Counted from the stretch's first letter, positions 37,898-46,841 are shown. The stretch: 64,000 nucleotides of DNA from an uncultured Saprospiraceae bacterium (GCA_937951615.1 CALFBH010000023.1:1-64000); one strand, 5' to 3'. Translations and numbers: made by a program. The notes: a model not told the origin generated them from the letters alone.

Positions 37898-38470
37898 ATG
37901 GAACAGTTTGAAAAGTTTTTTAGCAAATTTGGAGAAGGGGAGAAAATAAAGAATATCGACTTAAATCAATTAGAGGATATTCATGAGTATTTTATACCAG
38001 AAATCTTTAATTTCCTTGAAAATTCCGGTGTTTCCTCTTTTATGGATAAGTTTTTCTGGACATTAGACCCAATGGAATATTTAGAATGGCTAAATGATTG
38101 GGTAGGATTTAAAGAATTAGTAATTCCATTCGCTAGAACAGGGTTTGGTGATATTCTTTTTATAAAGGAAAAACAGGTGATGATACTACTGTCAAACAAG
38201 GGACTTCTTGATTACACAACTAAAAGAGTAGACTGGTTCTTTAATAGATATTTGACTGATGATAAATATATTGAGAATTATTTTTGTATAGATATGTTTT
38301 GTAATGTAAAGGATGCCGAGAAACTTACTCATGAAGAATGTTTTGGGTATTTTCCGTTACTCTCATTAGGGGGAAGCGAGAAAATAGAGAATTTAAAAAG
38401 AGTAAAGATGAAAGAATATTTGCTTTTGGTCAGTCAATCAAGTGGAAGTTTAACTTTCCATCCTCACTAG
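37898..38470 (+). CDS. Tdi1-like immunity protein (GAD-like + DUF1851)
   Basis: This protein has 190 aa from the ATG at 37898; a GTG at 37871 would overlap the toxin gene and adds a non-conserved leader. The N-terminal half (EQFEKFFSKFGEGEKI, with 'FFWTLDPMEYLEWLNDW') resembles the GAD-like domain, and the C-terminal 'LTHEECFGYFPLLSLGGSEK' with 'YLLLVSQSSGSL' resembles DUF1851. This is the domain pair of Tdi1, which neutralises the Ntox15 DNase Tde1. Its position immediately after the Ntox15 effector makes it the cognate antidote by family and position. It has no signal peptide, which fits protection against a cytoplasmic DNase. Confidence 0.8.
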   Translation: MEQFEKFFSKFGEGEKIKNIDLNQLEDIHEYFIPEIFNFLENSGVSSFMDKFFWTLDPMEYLEWLNDWVGFKELVIPFARTGFGDILFIKEKQVMILLSNKGLLDYTTKRVDWFFNRYLTDDKYIENYFCIDMFCNVKDAEKLTHEECFGYFPLLSLGGSEKIENLKRVKMKEYLLLVSQSSGSLTFHPH

Positions 38471-38568
38471 CTATTTTATTAACTTACCCAGATATGTTAA
38501 CTGAAATTCAAGACAGTCATGAATAAGGTCTCAATCTTCTTTAGGATGCAATCAAAATCACTATCACC

Positions 38569-38646
38569 ATGAAAACACACGCTAAACAACAAAACCCTTG
38601 CTTTTCCAAAGCCAATGACACTGGCGTGCAAATAGTGATATCTTAA
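38569..38646 (+). pseudogene. Effector N-terminus remnant or mini-leader (25 aa)
   Basis: MKTHAKQQNPCFSKANDTGV and five more residues end at TAA 38644. The words MK-T and FSKANDT-VQ match the N-terminus of the second DUF4157 effector (40053: KTFFSKANDTAVQ). The frame is the same as that of the downstream peroxidase gene (38671), with two stop codons (38644 and 38653) between them. It may be the stump of a lost or interrupted effector, or a decayed fusion that once carried a loading signal on the peroxidase. Confidence 0.5.
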
Positions 38647-38670
38647 ATGATATAAAAAACTAAAAACTCT

Positions 38671-39963
38671 ATGCAGTCACAACAAAACACAACATTCCAA
38701 TCCGCCCAAAAAAACCACTTTGCCAAACTCTTTCCAGAGCTAGAAGCACTCTATGTGCCAGACGAAGCCTTAGAAAAACTGGCAAATGGCATGAAAGAAT
38801 ACAAACGTCAGGCAGCTAAAAATGACAGCAAAGTCATTAGCAATGGCGTGAGCATATTCAGTCAGTTTTTGGCGCATGACATCACCTTTGAAAGCAGTTC
38901 AAAACTCAAAGGGCAGTTCAATCAGGCGAGTCGTTTTCAAAATGACCGAACGATCAATCTCGACTTAGACTGTGTCTATGGACAAAAAACACAAGCCTTC
39001 TTCTACGACGCGAAGGATACGGCCAAACTACTACTCGGCAAGGAATACAAAGCAGGCGGAAATACCTGGCACGACCTACAACGCAATGCACAAGGCAAAG
39101 CCATTATCCCCGATGCTCGGAATGACGAGAACATCATCGTCTCCCGTATGCAGGTCTTATTCATTGAGTTTCACAACAAAATGGTGGACGACCTGCGCAA
39201 GAAAAAATACAAAGGCAATGTATTCAGCGAAGCCCGTCGCAAAGTCACCTGGTATTACCACTGGCTGATTATCCATGAATACCTCTACAAAATCATGGAT
39301 TGGGAGATATTTGAGCGCATCAAAAATGAGGGTTGTCAATACTATACGCAGCCACATGCTTTGCCCTTAGAGTTTTCGGGAGCTGCTTTTCGGACTGGTC
39401 ATTCACAAACCAGATCAATGAATCGCATCAACGAAGACACCGAAAAATCCCTGATGGACTTAGGCTTTTTCACAACAATGGAGGACTATGTAGACTGGAA
39501 TTACATCTTCAATTTTGGCGATGATAAATGCCAGTTTGCCAAGCTCATCGACACAAAAATTGGCTTGGCTTTCCACGATATAAAATTCATTAAAGCCAAA
39601 CGAAAAATTGATCGTTCTCTGCCTTTTCTCAACCTAAAACGTGGCGTCGTTTACGGTCTGCCTTCCGGCGAATCGGTAGCCAATCGCCTCGGCTTCGAAC
39701 CTATCAAAGTACAGGAAACCAAAGACCTAAAACTCAATGGCACACCACTCTGGTATTACATTTTGCGAGAAGCAGAATTGATGGGACATGAAGGCGAGCA
39801 TCTTGGACCAGTAGGCAGCACGATTTTAGGCGAATGTTTCTTCTCCATCATGCGAGAAGACGATTATTCCTTTTTGAAATTGCATCCCAAATGGAAACCA
39901 ACGTTAGGCAAAGACATCGGCGAATTTGAATTTACAGACTTGGTCAGATTTGTAAATAAATAA
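38671..39963 (+). CDS. Animal-type haem peroxidase family protein
   Basis: This 430-aa protein carries the hallmarks of the peroxidase-cyclooxygenase (animal haem peroxidase) superfamily. The distal motif 'FSQFLAHDITF' gives His69 with Asp70, 'DARNDENIIVSRMQVLFIEFH' is the conserved helix, and 'AFRTGHSQTRSMNR' supplies the probable proximal His244. It would oxidise substrates with H2O2. There is no signal peptide or DUF4157 domain. It is placed between the two eCIS effector genes, so it may be particle cargo or an accessory. This is inference from position and from the FSKANDT-like stub just upstream. Confidence 0.85.
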   Translation: MQSQQNTTFQSAQKNHFAKLFPELEALYVPDEALEKLANGMKEYKRQAAKNDSKVISNGVSIFSQFLAHDITFESSSKLKGQFNQASRFQNDRTINLDLDCVYGQKTQAFFYDAKDTAKLLLGKEYKAGGNTWHDLQRNAQGKAIIPDARNDENIIVSRMQVLFIEFHNKMVDDLRKKKYKGNVFSEARRKVTWYYHWLIIHEYLYKIMDWEIFERIKNEGCQYYTQPHALPLEFSGAAFRTGHSQTRSMNRINEDTEKSLMDLGFFTTMEDYVDWNYIFNFGDDKCQFAKLIDTKIGLAFHDIKFIKAKRKIDRSLPFLNLKRGVVYGLPSGESVANRLGFEPIKVQETKDLKLNGTPLWYYILREAELMGHEGEHLGPVGSTILGECFFSIMREDDYSFLKLHPKWKPTLGKDIGEFEFTDLVRFVNK

Positions 39964-40052
39964 AAGTCAATGTGTACCAATTTTCATTAAAACATACTCC
40001 CTTCTCTTAGCAAGAGAAGGGCAGGGGATGAGTTGAACATAAAACCACCACC

Positions 40053-41561
40053 ATGAAAAGCACACGCTACAAAAGACACAAACCCCCACACGGCAACGAA
40101 GAAAAACAGCAAAAAACCTTCTTCTCCAAAGCCAATGATACTGCTGTGCAAACTAAAGCAGAACAGCCCTTCTTTCAACCAGCAATATCCCCCTTTGGAG
40201 GGGGCGCAGGGGGAGGAATTCAGACTAAGTTGACCGTAGGACAGCCAGGTGACAAATACGAAAAAGAAGCCGATAATGTAGCCGACGCAGTAGTGAATAA
40301 CAGCGGCGGTGCAGCCCCCGCTATTCAACAAAAAGAAATCAGCAACATACAGCGCTCCACTTTAGCTTCGCCAGAAAAAGACGAAAAATTTTCCACTGCC
40401 GAACAGAGAATGGAAGAAGATAAAATGATTCAGGAAAAATCAGAAGAGGAAGAGATACCTGTGCAGAAAATGGAGGAAGAGGAAGAACCAGAGGTCATGA
40501 AGATGGATGAAAAAGAAGAGATGCCTGTGCAGAAAATGGAGGAAGAAGAACCAATACAACAAAAAGAAGAGGAAGAACCCGAAGTCATGAAAATGGAGAA
40601 GGAGGAAGAGCCTGCCGTCCAGACTAAAGCGGTAGGAAGCCAAAATACGGCAAGCAGTCAGGTGAGTCAAAAAATCAATCAAAAAAGTGGACGCGGCAGA
40701 CCACTTGCTGGTAAAACTCGTGCAGAAATGGAGTCGGGCATTGGTGCTGATTTTAGCGATGTCAATATCCATACTGACCGCGATGCGCAGGATATGAATA
40801 AGGAACTCCATGCGCAGGCATTCACGCATGGAAAAGATGTGTATTTTAATTCAGGGAAATATAATCCGGAGACAACCGAAGGGAAGCGGTTGTTGGCACA
40901 TGAGTTGACGCATGTGGTGCAGCAAAACGGTACACGAAGGCAAGCCCATGAAAAAGAGGGACATCTACAAAGAAAGGAAGGGTCGGGACAGCTGGGTAAT
41001 ATATTACAACGTTTACCTGGAGATGGCATGGCACCACCTGGAGATTGTAACTGGGCAAAATACGGAGGTTTGAGAGGAGCCGTTGAGGCAGCTAAACTAT
41101 TAGTGAGTTCTCTTGGAACTTGCTCGGTAGGAGACAGTTGCCCCTTATTAGCCACTAAGATTGCAGCTATTGCTGCTGAAATTGGGGCACGTGTAGCACT
41201 AGATTATACCTGTTTTCGAGGAGGGAATGAGGGACACCGCCAACAAGTACAAGGTAAAGTTAATATGCTGAAAAGATGCTATTCCCATTTTGGAAACTCA
41301 AATTGTCCGCAAAGGTTGGTTGAAGCAATGAATGCAGTTGTCGAACGTGCTTTAGAAGTTATGAGAGCAGTGGCGGCAGGTGTCTTAGTAGCTGCACTTA
41401 TTGTGGCATTAATTGTAGCAATTATAGCTCTTGTTGAGGCTATTACTGCTTTGGCTGCTGCGGCAGCAGTGGGGGCTGCTGCTACTGCGATTGTGGCTGT
41501 ACTTGTACTTATTATACAGGAAATTTCACCAGAGCATTCAACAGCACAACCAGAGGCTTAG
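40053..41561 (+). CDS. eCIS effector: DUF4157 core with C-terminal hydrophobic hairpin
   Basis: This 502-aa second cargo candidate has an N-terminus with 'KTFFSKANDTAVQTKAEQPF' and 'VGQPGDKYEKEADNVADAVV', the loading-type motifs shared with the 33664 protein. An unusual acidic Glu/Met repeat (IPVQKMEEEE and EVMKM words) covers residues 130-190. The eCIS-core domain has HELTH at 283-287. The C-terminal 'DYTCFRGGNEGHRQQVQGKV' with paired cysteines resembles a module seen at the ends of polymorphic toxins, but I cannot name it safely. A strongly hydrophobic Ala/Val/Ile stretch (about residues 447-492) could form a membrane hairpin. Membrane damage is one hypothesis for its action. Confidence 0.75.
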   Translation: MKSTRYKRHKPPHGNEEKQQKTFFSKANDTAVQTKAEQPFFQPAISPFGGGAGGGIQTKLTVGQPGDKYEKEADNVADAVVNNSGGAAPAIQQKEISNIQRSTLASPEKDEKFSTAEQRMEEDKMIQEKSEEEEIPVQKMEEEEEPEVMKMDEKEEMPVQKMEEEEPIQQKEEEEPEVMKMEKEEEPAVQTKAVGSQNTASSQVSQKINQKSGRGRPLAGKTRAEMESGIGADFSDVNIHTDRDAQDMNKELHAQAFTHGKDVYFNSGKYNPETTEGKRLLAHELTHVVQQNGTRRQAHEKEGHLQRKEGSGQLGNILQRLPGDGMAPPGDCNWAKYGGLRGAVEAAKLLVSSLGTCSVGDSCPLLATKIAAIAAEIGARVALDYTCFRGGNEGHRQQVQGKVNMLKRCYSHFGNSNCPQRLVEAMNAVVERALEVMRAVAAGVLVAALIVALIVAIIALVEAITALAAAAAVGAAATAIVAVLVLIIQEISPEHSTAQPEA

Positions 41562-41583
41562 TATGTCTTAAATATTATTCGAT

Positions 41584-42162
41584 ATGAACAATAGAATATA
41601 CTTTTTTCAAGCATTTGACTCATGCCCCCGCCCCGATGCGACACAGATTTTTAGAACTGCTATTGAACACAAAGAGAATGATTTGTTTAAACTGCTTATT
41701 ACAAAAACATCAGAAGAGCTGACACTTACTGACATTCGCACCCAAATAGAAGGTTATCTATGGATGTTGACACCAAAAACATTTCGATACTTTCTTCCTG
41801 CTTTTATGAATGCTGCTTTAGAAAATTATAAGCAAGTAAGTGTCTTTGCGTCAGAACTTATTGATGCACTTACTAAACCTGTACGCAATGATATTACTGA
41901 GTCACTTCAACAAATAACTCAATCACAGAACAAATTAGGTTTACCCAATGAGCTAATAAAGGAACTAAGTAAACAACAACTAGAGTGGTTTGACTCTGGT
42001 ACGCCGTTGGCTGTTTTTTATGAAAGAGTAAAGGTGCTTACTCCGCCAGAGGGTAATGCAATACTTACTTTTCTCAACAAATTTGAAAAAAAATATGGAG
42101 CAGATTTCCCTTTTGAAGAACTAAAAACAGCCATAGAGAGACATTGGTTTCACTATAAATAA
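41584..42162 (+). CDS. Small protein in the immunity position, DUF6714-like
   Basis: This 192-aa soluble protein starts 22 bases after the second effector gene. 'EGYLWMLTPKTFRYFLPAFM' and the C-terminal 'ILTFLNKFEKKYGADFP' recall the DUF6714-type proteins that often sit beside polymorphic toxins; I hold this with low certainty. It has no membrane segment, which argues weakly against direct immunity to a pore-former. It may be a chaperone or an antidote acting before loading. Confidence 0.5.
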   Translation: MNNRIYFFQAFDSCPRPDATQIFRTAIEHKENDLFKLLITKTSEELTLTDIRTQIEGYLWMLTPKTFRYFLPAFMNAALENYKQVSVFASELIDALTKPVRNDITESLQQITQSQNKLGLPNELIKELSKQQLEWFDSGTPLAVFYERVKVLTPPEGNAILTFLNKFEKKYGADFPFEELKTAIERHWFHYK

Positions 42163-42179
42163 AGTCTAATAAACAAATA

Positions 42180-43502
42180 ATGACATCTACCCAATCCAAC
42201 TTGTCCACAGTCATCCAAGACCTCACCACCATTCTAAAAGAAAGGCTAAACACCTATTTTCAACCCGAAAACCAACACCCACCTTTCCAACCAAACGGAC
42301 AACTAAAGGATTGGGCAGCATTCCTAAACATACCCCAAATTTCCAAAGAAGAATACACCGCCATCCTAATGGGACTTGCCACACACATTCAGCCCCATTT
42401 TTTTGATACAATCATACAAGAATATATGCCTAATGGTGGAGACTTCCCACAATTTGGAGGAGTACGAGGTAAAAATTTCAGAGGCTTTCTACCAACTGGC
42501 GAGACTGTACTATTTGTCTTGGCTGGAGAAGATTTAGAGAAACGAACAACTATACTAGAACTCTTCAGTCCCGATCATTTTTTCAATAAAAAACATATCC
42601 TCTGGCTGGAAGATACACCGCCTGGAGAACCACGCATGAGTGGGAAAATCATCTTGTCGCCCGAATATGTAGAACTGCTGACGACCAGCAAAGTCAGCCG
42701 CCCGCGCTTTAGCCTCAGTTTTCCTGCTCAGCTCCTTGAAACCAAAATGGAGTGGGATGATCTCGTCTTGTCCAAAGAAACCTTTCAGCAAATCCGTGAA
42801 CTGGAAACCTGGCTGAAACACGGCAATACATTGATGGAAGAGTGGGGGATGGCACGCAAACTCAAACCCGGCTATCGAGTCCTCTTTCACGGTCCACCAG
42901 GCACAGGAAAAACACTGACCGCCTCGTTATTAGGTAAATACACTGGACGCGATGTCTTTCGGATTGACCTGTCCATGATTGTGTCCAAGTTCATTGGGGA
43001 AACCGAAAAAAATCTGTCCAATTTATTTGCGAAAGCAGAAAATAAAGACTGGATATTATTTTTCGACGAAGCAGATGCACTGTTTGGTAAGCGGACTTCC
43101 GTCAAAGATGCCCATGACAAATATGCCAATCAGGAAGTTTCCTATCTGCTGCAACGAGTCGAAACCTATAACGGTTTAGTTATTCTCGCCACCAACTTCA
43201 AAAGCAATATAGATGAAGCCTTCACCCGTCGCTTCCAGTCCTTTATTGCTTTCCAGCTTCCTCGTCCCGCAGAGCGATTAAAAATATGGGAAAAAGCTTT
43301 TCCACTGCAAGTCAAATTGGCAGATGATGTGCAGTTGAGTACAGTCGCACAGAACTATGAAGTGTCTGGCGCACAAATTATGAATGTGGTACAATACTGC
43401 TGCCTTCACGCTTTGGAAAACGAGACAAATGTAGTTGCCATGAAAGATATTCAGATGGGCGTCCGCAAAGAATTTAATAAAGAAGGCAGAATTATGCGCT
43501 AA
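42180..43502 (+). CDS. eCIS AAA+ ATPase (Pvc15/Afp15-like)
   Basis: This 440-aa protein has an N-terminal helical domain followed by an AAA+ module: Walker A GPPGTGKT at about residues 238-245, Walker B 'ILFFDEADALFG' at about 294-305, and 'TRRFQSFIAFQLP' supplying the arginine finger/sensor region. Pvc15-type ATPases are required for particle assembly or effector loading and are a hallmark that separates eCIS from T6SS. It closes the cluster on the plus strand. Confidence 0.95.
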   Translation: MTSTQSNLSTVIQDLTTILKERLNTYFQPENQHPPFQPNGQLKDWAAFLNIPQISKEEYTAILMGLATHIQPHFFDTIIQEYMPNGGDFPQFGGVRGKNFRGFLPTGETVLFVLAGEDLEKRTTILELFSPDHFFNKKHILWLEDTPPGEPRMSGKIILSPEYVELLTTSKVSRPRFSLSFPAQLLETKMEWDDLVLSKETFQQIRELETWLKHGNTLMEEWGMARKLKPGYRVLFHGPPGTGKTLTASLLGKYTGRDVFRIDLSMIVSKFIGETEKNLSNLFAKAENKDWILFFDEADALFGKRTSVKDAHDKYANQEVSYLLQRVETYNGLVILATNFKSNIDEAFTRRFQSFIAFQLPRPAERLKIWEKAFPLQVKLADDVQLSTVAQNYEVSGAQIMNVVQYCCLHALENETNVVAMKDIQMGVRKEFNKEGRIMR

Positions 43503-43592
43503 TTGTGGTGGTGTGATTAACACTTCGACATTCGACATTCCTTGTTCGATATTCCGCTTTTCTTCTGATAAAAGTAGGTAGGCTGATATAGA
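43503..43592. repeat. ATTCGACATTC-type repeat between convergent genes
   Basis: CGACATTCGACATTCC and TTCGATATTCC words (43527-43555) lie between the ATPase and the convergent phosphoribosyltransferase gene. They are related to the words at 40-76. Confidence 0.45.
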
Positions 43593-44087
43593 CTAATTCA
43601 AAAACACAGCTTCCTCCTTAGTATCACCTATTTGCACTTGAATATTCTCCTGCACCGTAGTAGCTAAGGTCATGCCCACATAATCCGTTTTCACCGGAAA
43701 AGATTTATGTTTTCTATCCACCAAAACCACCACTTCGACTTTCTTGGGCAAAACCTCTAAAATAGGCTTCATTGCATAATACAAAGTCCTGCCAGTATTG
43801 GCAACATCATCGACCACCAGCACGACTTTGTTTTGTAATTTATTAACAGGCAAATCAATTTTAATTTCCTGTGATAATGGATCGGCAGGATTCAAGTGGA
43901 TAGTGGTCAGTGTAATTTTACTTTTACACAAATCCTGAAGCATCCCTTGCAAACGCTGGGCGAATAGTGTCCCCGTTGTATTAATTCCGGCAAGGATAAT
44001 TTCCTTCTCTCCATAATTATGTTCCAGAATCTCAATAGCCAATCTCTTGGTCTTTTGCTGAATCTGTGTAGCATTTAATAGTTGCAT
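43593..44087 (-). CDS. Phosphoribosyltransferase family protein
   Basis: This 164-aa type I phosphoribosyltransferase has the PRPP loop 'VVLVVDDVANTGRTLYYAM' at about residues 89-107, a double-Asp signature. The layout is similar to PyrR and to small hypoxanthine PRTases. The base substrate cannot be decided from sequence alone. It is convergent with the eCIS operon and probably unrelated to it. Confidence 0.85.
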   Translation of the reverse strand: MQLLNATQIQQKTKRLAIEILEHNYGEKEIILAGINTTGTLFAQRLQGMLQDLCKSKITLTTIHLNPADPLSQEIKIDLPVNKLQNKVVLVVDDVANTGRTLYYAMKPILEVLPKKVEVVVLVDRKHKSFPVKTDYVGMTLATTVQENIQVQIGDTKEEAVFLN

Positions 44088-44100
44088 AAAATGGTGTTTT

Positions 44101-44199
44101 AGGTCGATGGTCGATGGTCGATGGTCGATTGCCTTTCGGCACTCGACTATATGCTCTTTATGTCCTGCCTATGGACTATCGACTATGGACTATCGACCG
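44101..44199. repeat. TGGTCGA-arm inverted repeat element, near copy of 2718-2832
   Basis: GGTCGATGGTCGAT heptamers (44102-44129), a shortened hairpin TGCC-TTTC-GGCA (44130-44141), then ATGCTCTTTATGTCCTGCC and TATGGACTATCGACTATGG words follow the same order as at 2718-2832. The two copies are over 40 kb apart and nearly identical in layout. It lies between two minus-strand genes. Confidence 0.75.
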
Positions 44200-44202
44200 C
44201 TT

Positions 44203-46503
44203 TTACTGCTTAACAAACTTCTCCGTCTTCCAGGTCTGCCCATCCACAATCAGACTATAAAAGTACAAGCCAGATTGGAAATTTTCACCATGAATGCTAA
44301 AAGAATGTACATTTTTGTCAGAAACAAAACGATCAATCTCTTTTCCAGATACATCTGTAATGCGAATTTCTATATTTCTAAAAGCAGTATTTTTCAATTC
44401 ATAATAAATTTGCGTCGTAGTGTTGAATGGATTTGGACTGCTGTAGAGGCGGAAATTATTCGTCATAAAATCTTCTGTACCTACAGGCAGGCAAGAACCA
44501 TCATCCAATGTTGCCGCTGGATCATAATTGGGCGCACCAGGTTCTGTGCAGCCGTAAACAATATAATCATTTACAAAACGGAAACCGTCCAACTTACCGT
44601 AGCCCCAGCTATTATTAGGCGCAGGACCAAATGGATCGGTCACAAATTGATCGACCTTTGCGGTGCTCGTCATGGCTTCTTTCACTTCTGCATAAGTAGC
44701 ATCAGGAAACAATTCGAGAAAGCAGGCAACTGTACCCGTTACTACGGGAGCAGCAATGGAAGTTCCCGACCAGCGAACATGCCATCCTTCCGGTGCGAGT
44801 CGGTCACTCGTAGGGAAGGTAGCCAGTTCATCCAATCGCTCCAAGACCTGCGCACCAAAAGTAAAATCGCCCGAAGCTGCAATGTCTGGTTTGAGCAAGC
44901 CTGTACGAGTTGGTCCTATACTGGACACAGAGATTTTTCTGCCACGCAAGGTCGTGTGGTCATAAGTATTGCCATCATAGCAAGTCCAGGAACTCATGTT
45001 GGAGTAATTGCCAACAGAGATGACCTTGTCCGAGCAATTCCATGAATGGACAATAGTCATAGACGTATCTGCGTGCATATATTTGACCATCTCAGGAAGT
45101 TCGGCAACGCTAGGAAGTAGGTTGGGAGTGAGTATTGAGGAAGTACCCATTAGTGTACTATTGCTCCATACATCAAAGTAGCCATTTCCTGTGGTGGAAA
45201 GTTCCCAGTAATCCAGATTATTGCTTGGGAAAATCTCAAAAAACATGTCATAAGTTCCTTGATACAATTCGGCAGTGATTTTCAGAACAGCCAATACATC
45301 ACTCGTGCCATCATAGTATAGTGTGTCATAAACCTGATCCATGCCAGCAAAAGGAATGGCAGGGAAATCAGTAGAAATATTATAAAATTTGCTAGTGCCC
45401 AGTAGGTTATAATCATTACGGTCTCTACCTTTTATGGAGAAATAAACATTTTGAAAATCGCTCTGGTCAGCAAACAAATCAAAAAAAGCATGGGTGTGAG
45501 CTACACCCTTTTTAAACCAGGAAAAAACTGTATCCTGTGTCACTTCATAACCGAGATGCATGGGGATCTCACCTCCATTTCCAGCAGCCTGTACCAGTAC
45601 CCGACCTGCTTTTTCATCTAGCATAGACTCCACCATTTGAGAAGCAAGATCTCGCGTATCATGCGCACCACGATAGCTGCCCACGCTGGAATTTACAACG
45701 CAAGGCTGGTCTAGTTCATCAGCTTTATCAAAAATATAATTCAGCCCATCCACAAAATTGGAATAAAAATTTCCATAATTCAAGGCGACAGAAATGATAT
45801 CAGACTTAGGCGCGGCACCCATATATTTGCCGGGAACGGCGCGGCCATTTCCACAGGCAATAGCCGTCGAACCAGTGCCATGTCCATAACCATTTGAATA
45901 AGGATCGTGGCTGATGTTCCCTGCGTTTATATCATTTTCATCCCATTCATAACCAAAACCATATTGCGGAACATTGGACGTAGTGATGAGTTGATCCCAA
46001 AGATACTTTACCCGCGTAGAGCCATCTGCATTCTTGAAATCGGGATGATCCCATTCCAGTCCACTATCTATAATACCGACAACAACACCTTCGCCCTGCA
46101 CTTCGCCCGGCAGATTGCCAAAGCCCTGATGCAGAGAATCCAGGTTACAATTTTCACGCATAGAATCACTGAGCATTTTCATTTCTACTTCAAAATATTC
46201 TATCCGCTTAATGGCAGGATGGCTGATCAGTGTGCTGATGCCAGATGCTGGAACACTAATAGAAGCTATGTCGTTCAAGCCATGTTTATAGGTTCCGCCT
46301 GCTGCCCTTACGGTACTTTCTATAGCGGTCAAGTCGCCTTTTGCGAGTACTTGTAACATCGTTTCGCTCTGCCCAGCAGCTTCTAAACGGTCAAGTTTTA
46401 TTTTTAAACCAATATTAATTTTGGAAGACACCTGCCCGAAGGAAAGAGGCGTACAAAAAAGAAAAAAGGATAGGAGTGAAATGGTAAATGCTGTATTTTT
46501 CAT
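44203..46503 (-). CDS. Secreted subtilisin-like serine protease (S8) with T9SS sorting domain
   Basis: This 766-aa protein has an N-terminal signal peptide (FTISLLSFFLFCTPLSFGQV). The S8 catalytic triad lies in 'VVVGIIDSGLEWDHPDF' (Asp, near residue 144), 'NGYGHGTGSTAIACG' (His, near 208) and 'RWSGTSIAAPVVTG' (Ser, near 582). A C-terminal beta-sandwich starting 'YSSPNPFNTTTQIYYELKN' and ending 'GLYFYSLIVDGQTWKTEKFV' is a type A T9SS sorting domain, so export by the Bacteroidota gliding/secretion machine is expected. An inserted domain between His and Ser is typical of large secreted S8 proteases. Confidence 0.94.
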   Translation of the reverse strand: MKNTAFTISLLSFFLFCTPLSFGQVSSKINIGLKIKLDRLEAAGQSETMLQVLAKGDLTAIESTVRAAGGTYKHGLNDIASISVPASGISTLISHPAIKRIEYFEVEMKMLSDSMRENCNLDSLHQGFGNLPGEVQGEGVVVGIIDSGLEWDHPDFKNADGSTRVKYLWDQLITTSNVPQYGFGYEWDENDINAGNISHDPYSNGYGHGTGSTAIACGNGRAVPGKYMGAAPKSDIISVALNYGNFYSNFVDGLNYIFDKADELDQPCVVNSSVGSYRGAHDTRDLASQMVESMLDEKAGRVLVQAAGNGGEIPMHLGYEVTQDTVFSWFKKGVAHTHAFFDLFADQSDFQNVYFSIKGRDRNDYNLLGTSKFYNISTDFPAIPFAGMDQVYDTLYYDGTSDVLAVLKITAELYQGTYDMFFEIFPSNNLDYWELSTTGNGYFDVWSNSTLMGTSSILTPNLLPSVAELPEMVKYMHADTSMTIVHSWNCSDKVISVGNYSNMSSWTCYDGNTYDHTTLRGRKISVSSIGPTRTGLLKPDIAASGDFTFGAQVLERLDELATFPTSDRLAPEGWHVRWSGTSIAAPVVTGTVACFLELFPDATYAEVKEAMTSTAKVDQFVTDPFGPAPNNSWGYGKLDGFRFVNDYIVYGCTEPGAPNYDPAATLDDGSCLPVGTEDFMTNNFRLYSSPNPFNTTTQIYYELKNTAFRNIEIRITDVSGKEIDRFVSDKNVHSFSIHGENFQSGLYFYSLIVDGQTWKTEKFVKQ

Positions 46504-46785
46504 ATTACAATGTGCTGTAAAACGGCTTTTTAGAAGCCAAAATAGTTTAAAATCAGTTTGAATTATGAATTTTTATTGAATTTTAAGGTCTTTTAATAAT
46601 AGAGTAATTATTTTGCGGTATAAAGTTGCATCCGAGCAGCCTAAAGGGTAAATTTTCAACATACTCTAATTCTATTCAACTAACAATTATACGTTTTTAA
46701 ACGGAAAAAGTTGATGTGTTACACAATTACCCAATGAACTCAATTACTTAAAGAACGAGTTGCGGGTTAGGGGTTGGCGAATTAA

Positions 46786-46841
46786 TCATCAACACATCAA
46801 CACATCAACACAACAACACATCAACACAACCAACACAACAA
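46786..46841 (+). repeat. CATCAACA/CAACAACA tandem repeat directly before the Fe-S gene
   Basis: CATCAACACATCAACA-type repeats and ACAACAACAC words run without a break into the ATG at 46842. Almost the same words occur inside the tape-measure gene (32890-32932). This repeat must be part of the leader or promoter-proximal region of the downstream gene. Confidence 0.65.

Noticed and set aside
9795-43502. Contractile prophage or type VI secretion system
   Set aside because: No capsid, portal, terminase, integrase or lysis gene is seen, and no TssJ/L/M or ClpV-type genes. DUF4255, the Pvc15-type ATPase, the tape-measure family and DUF4157 cargo point to an eCIS.
44107-45045. 312-aa open frame on the plus strand opposite the subtilase
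   Set aside because: It lies entirely antisense to a well-supported S8 protease with catalytic motifs and has no family features.
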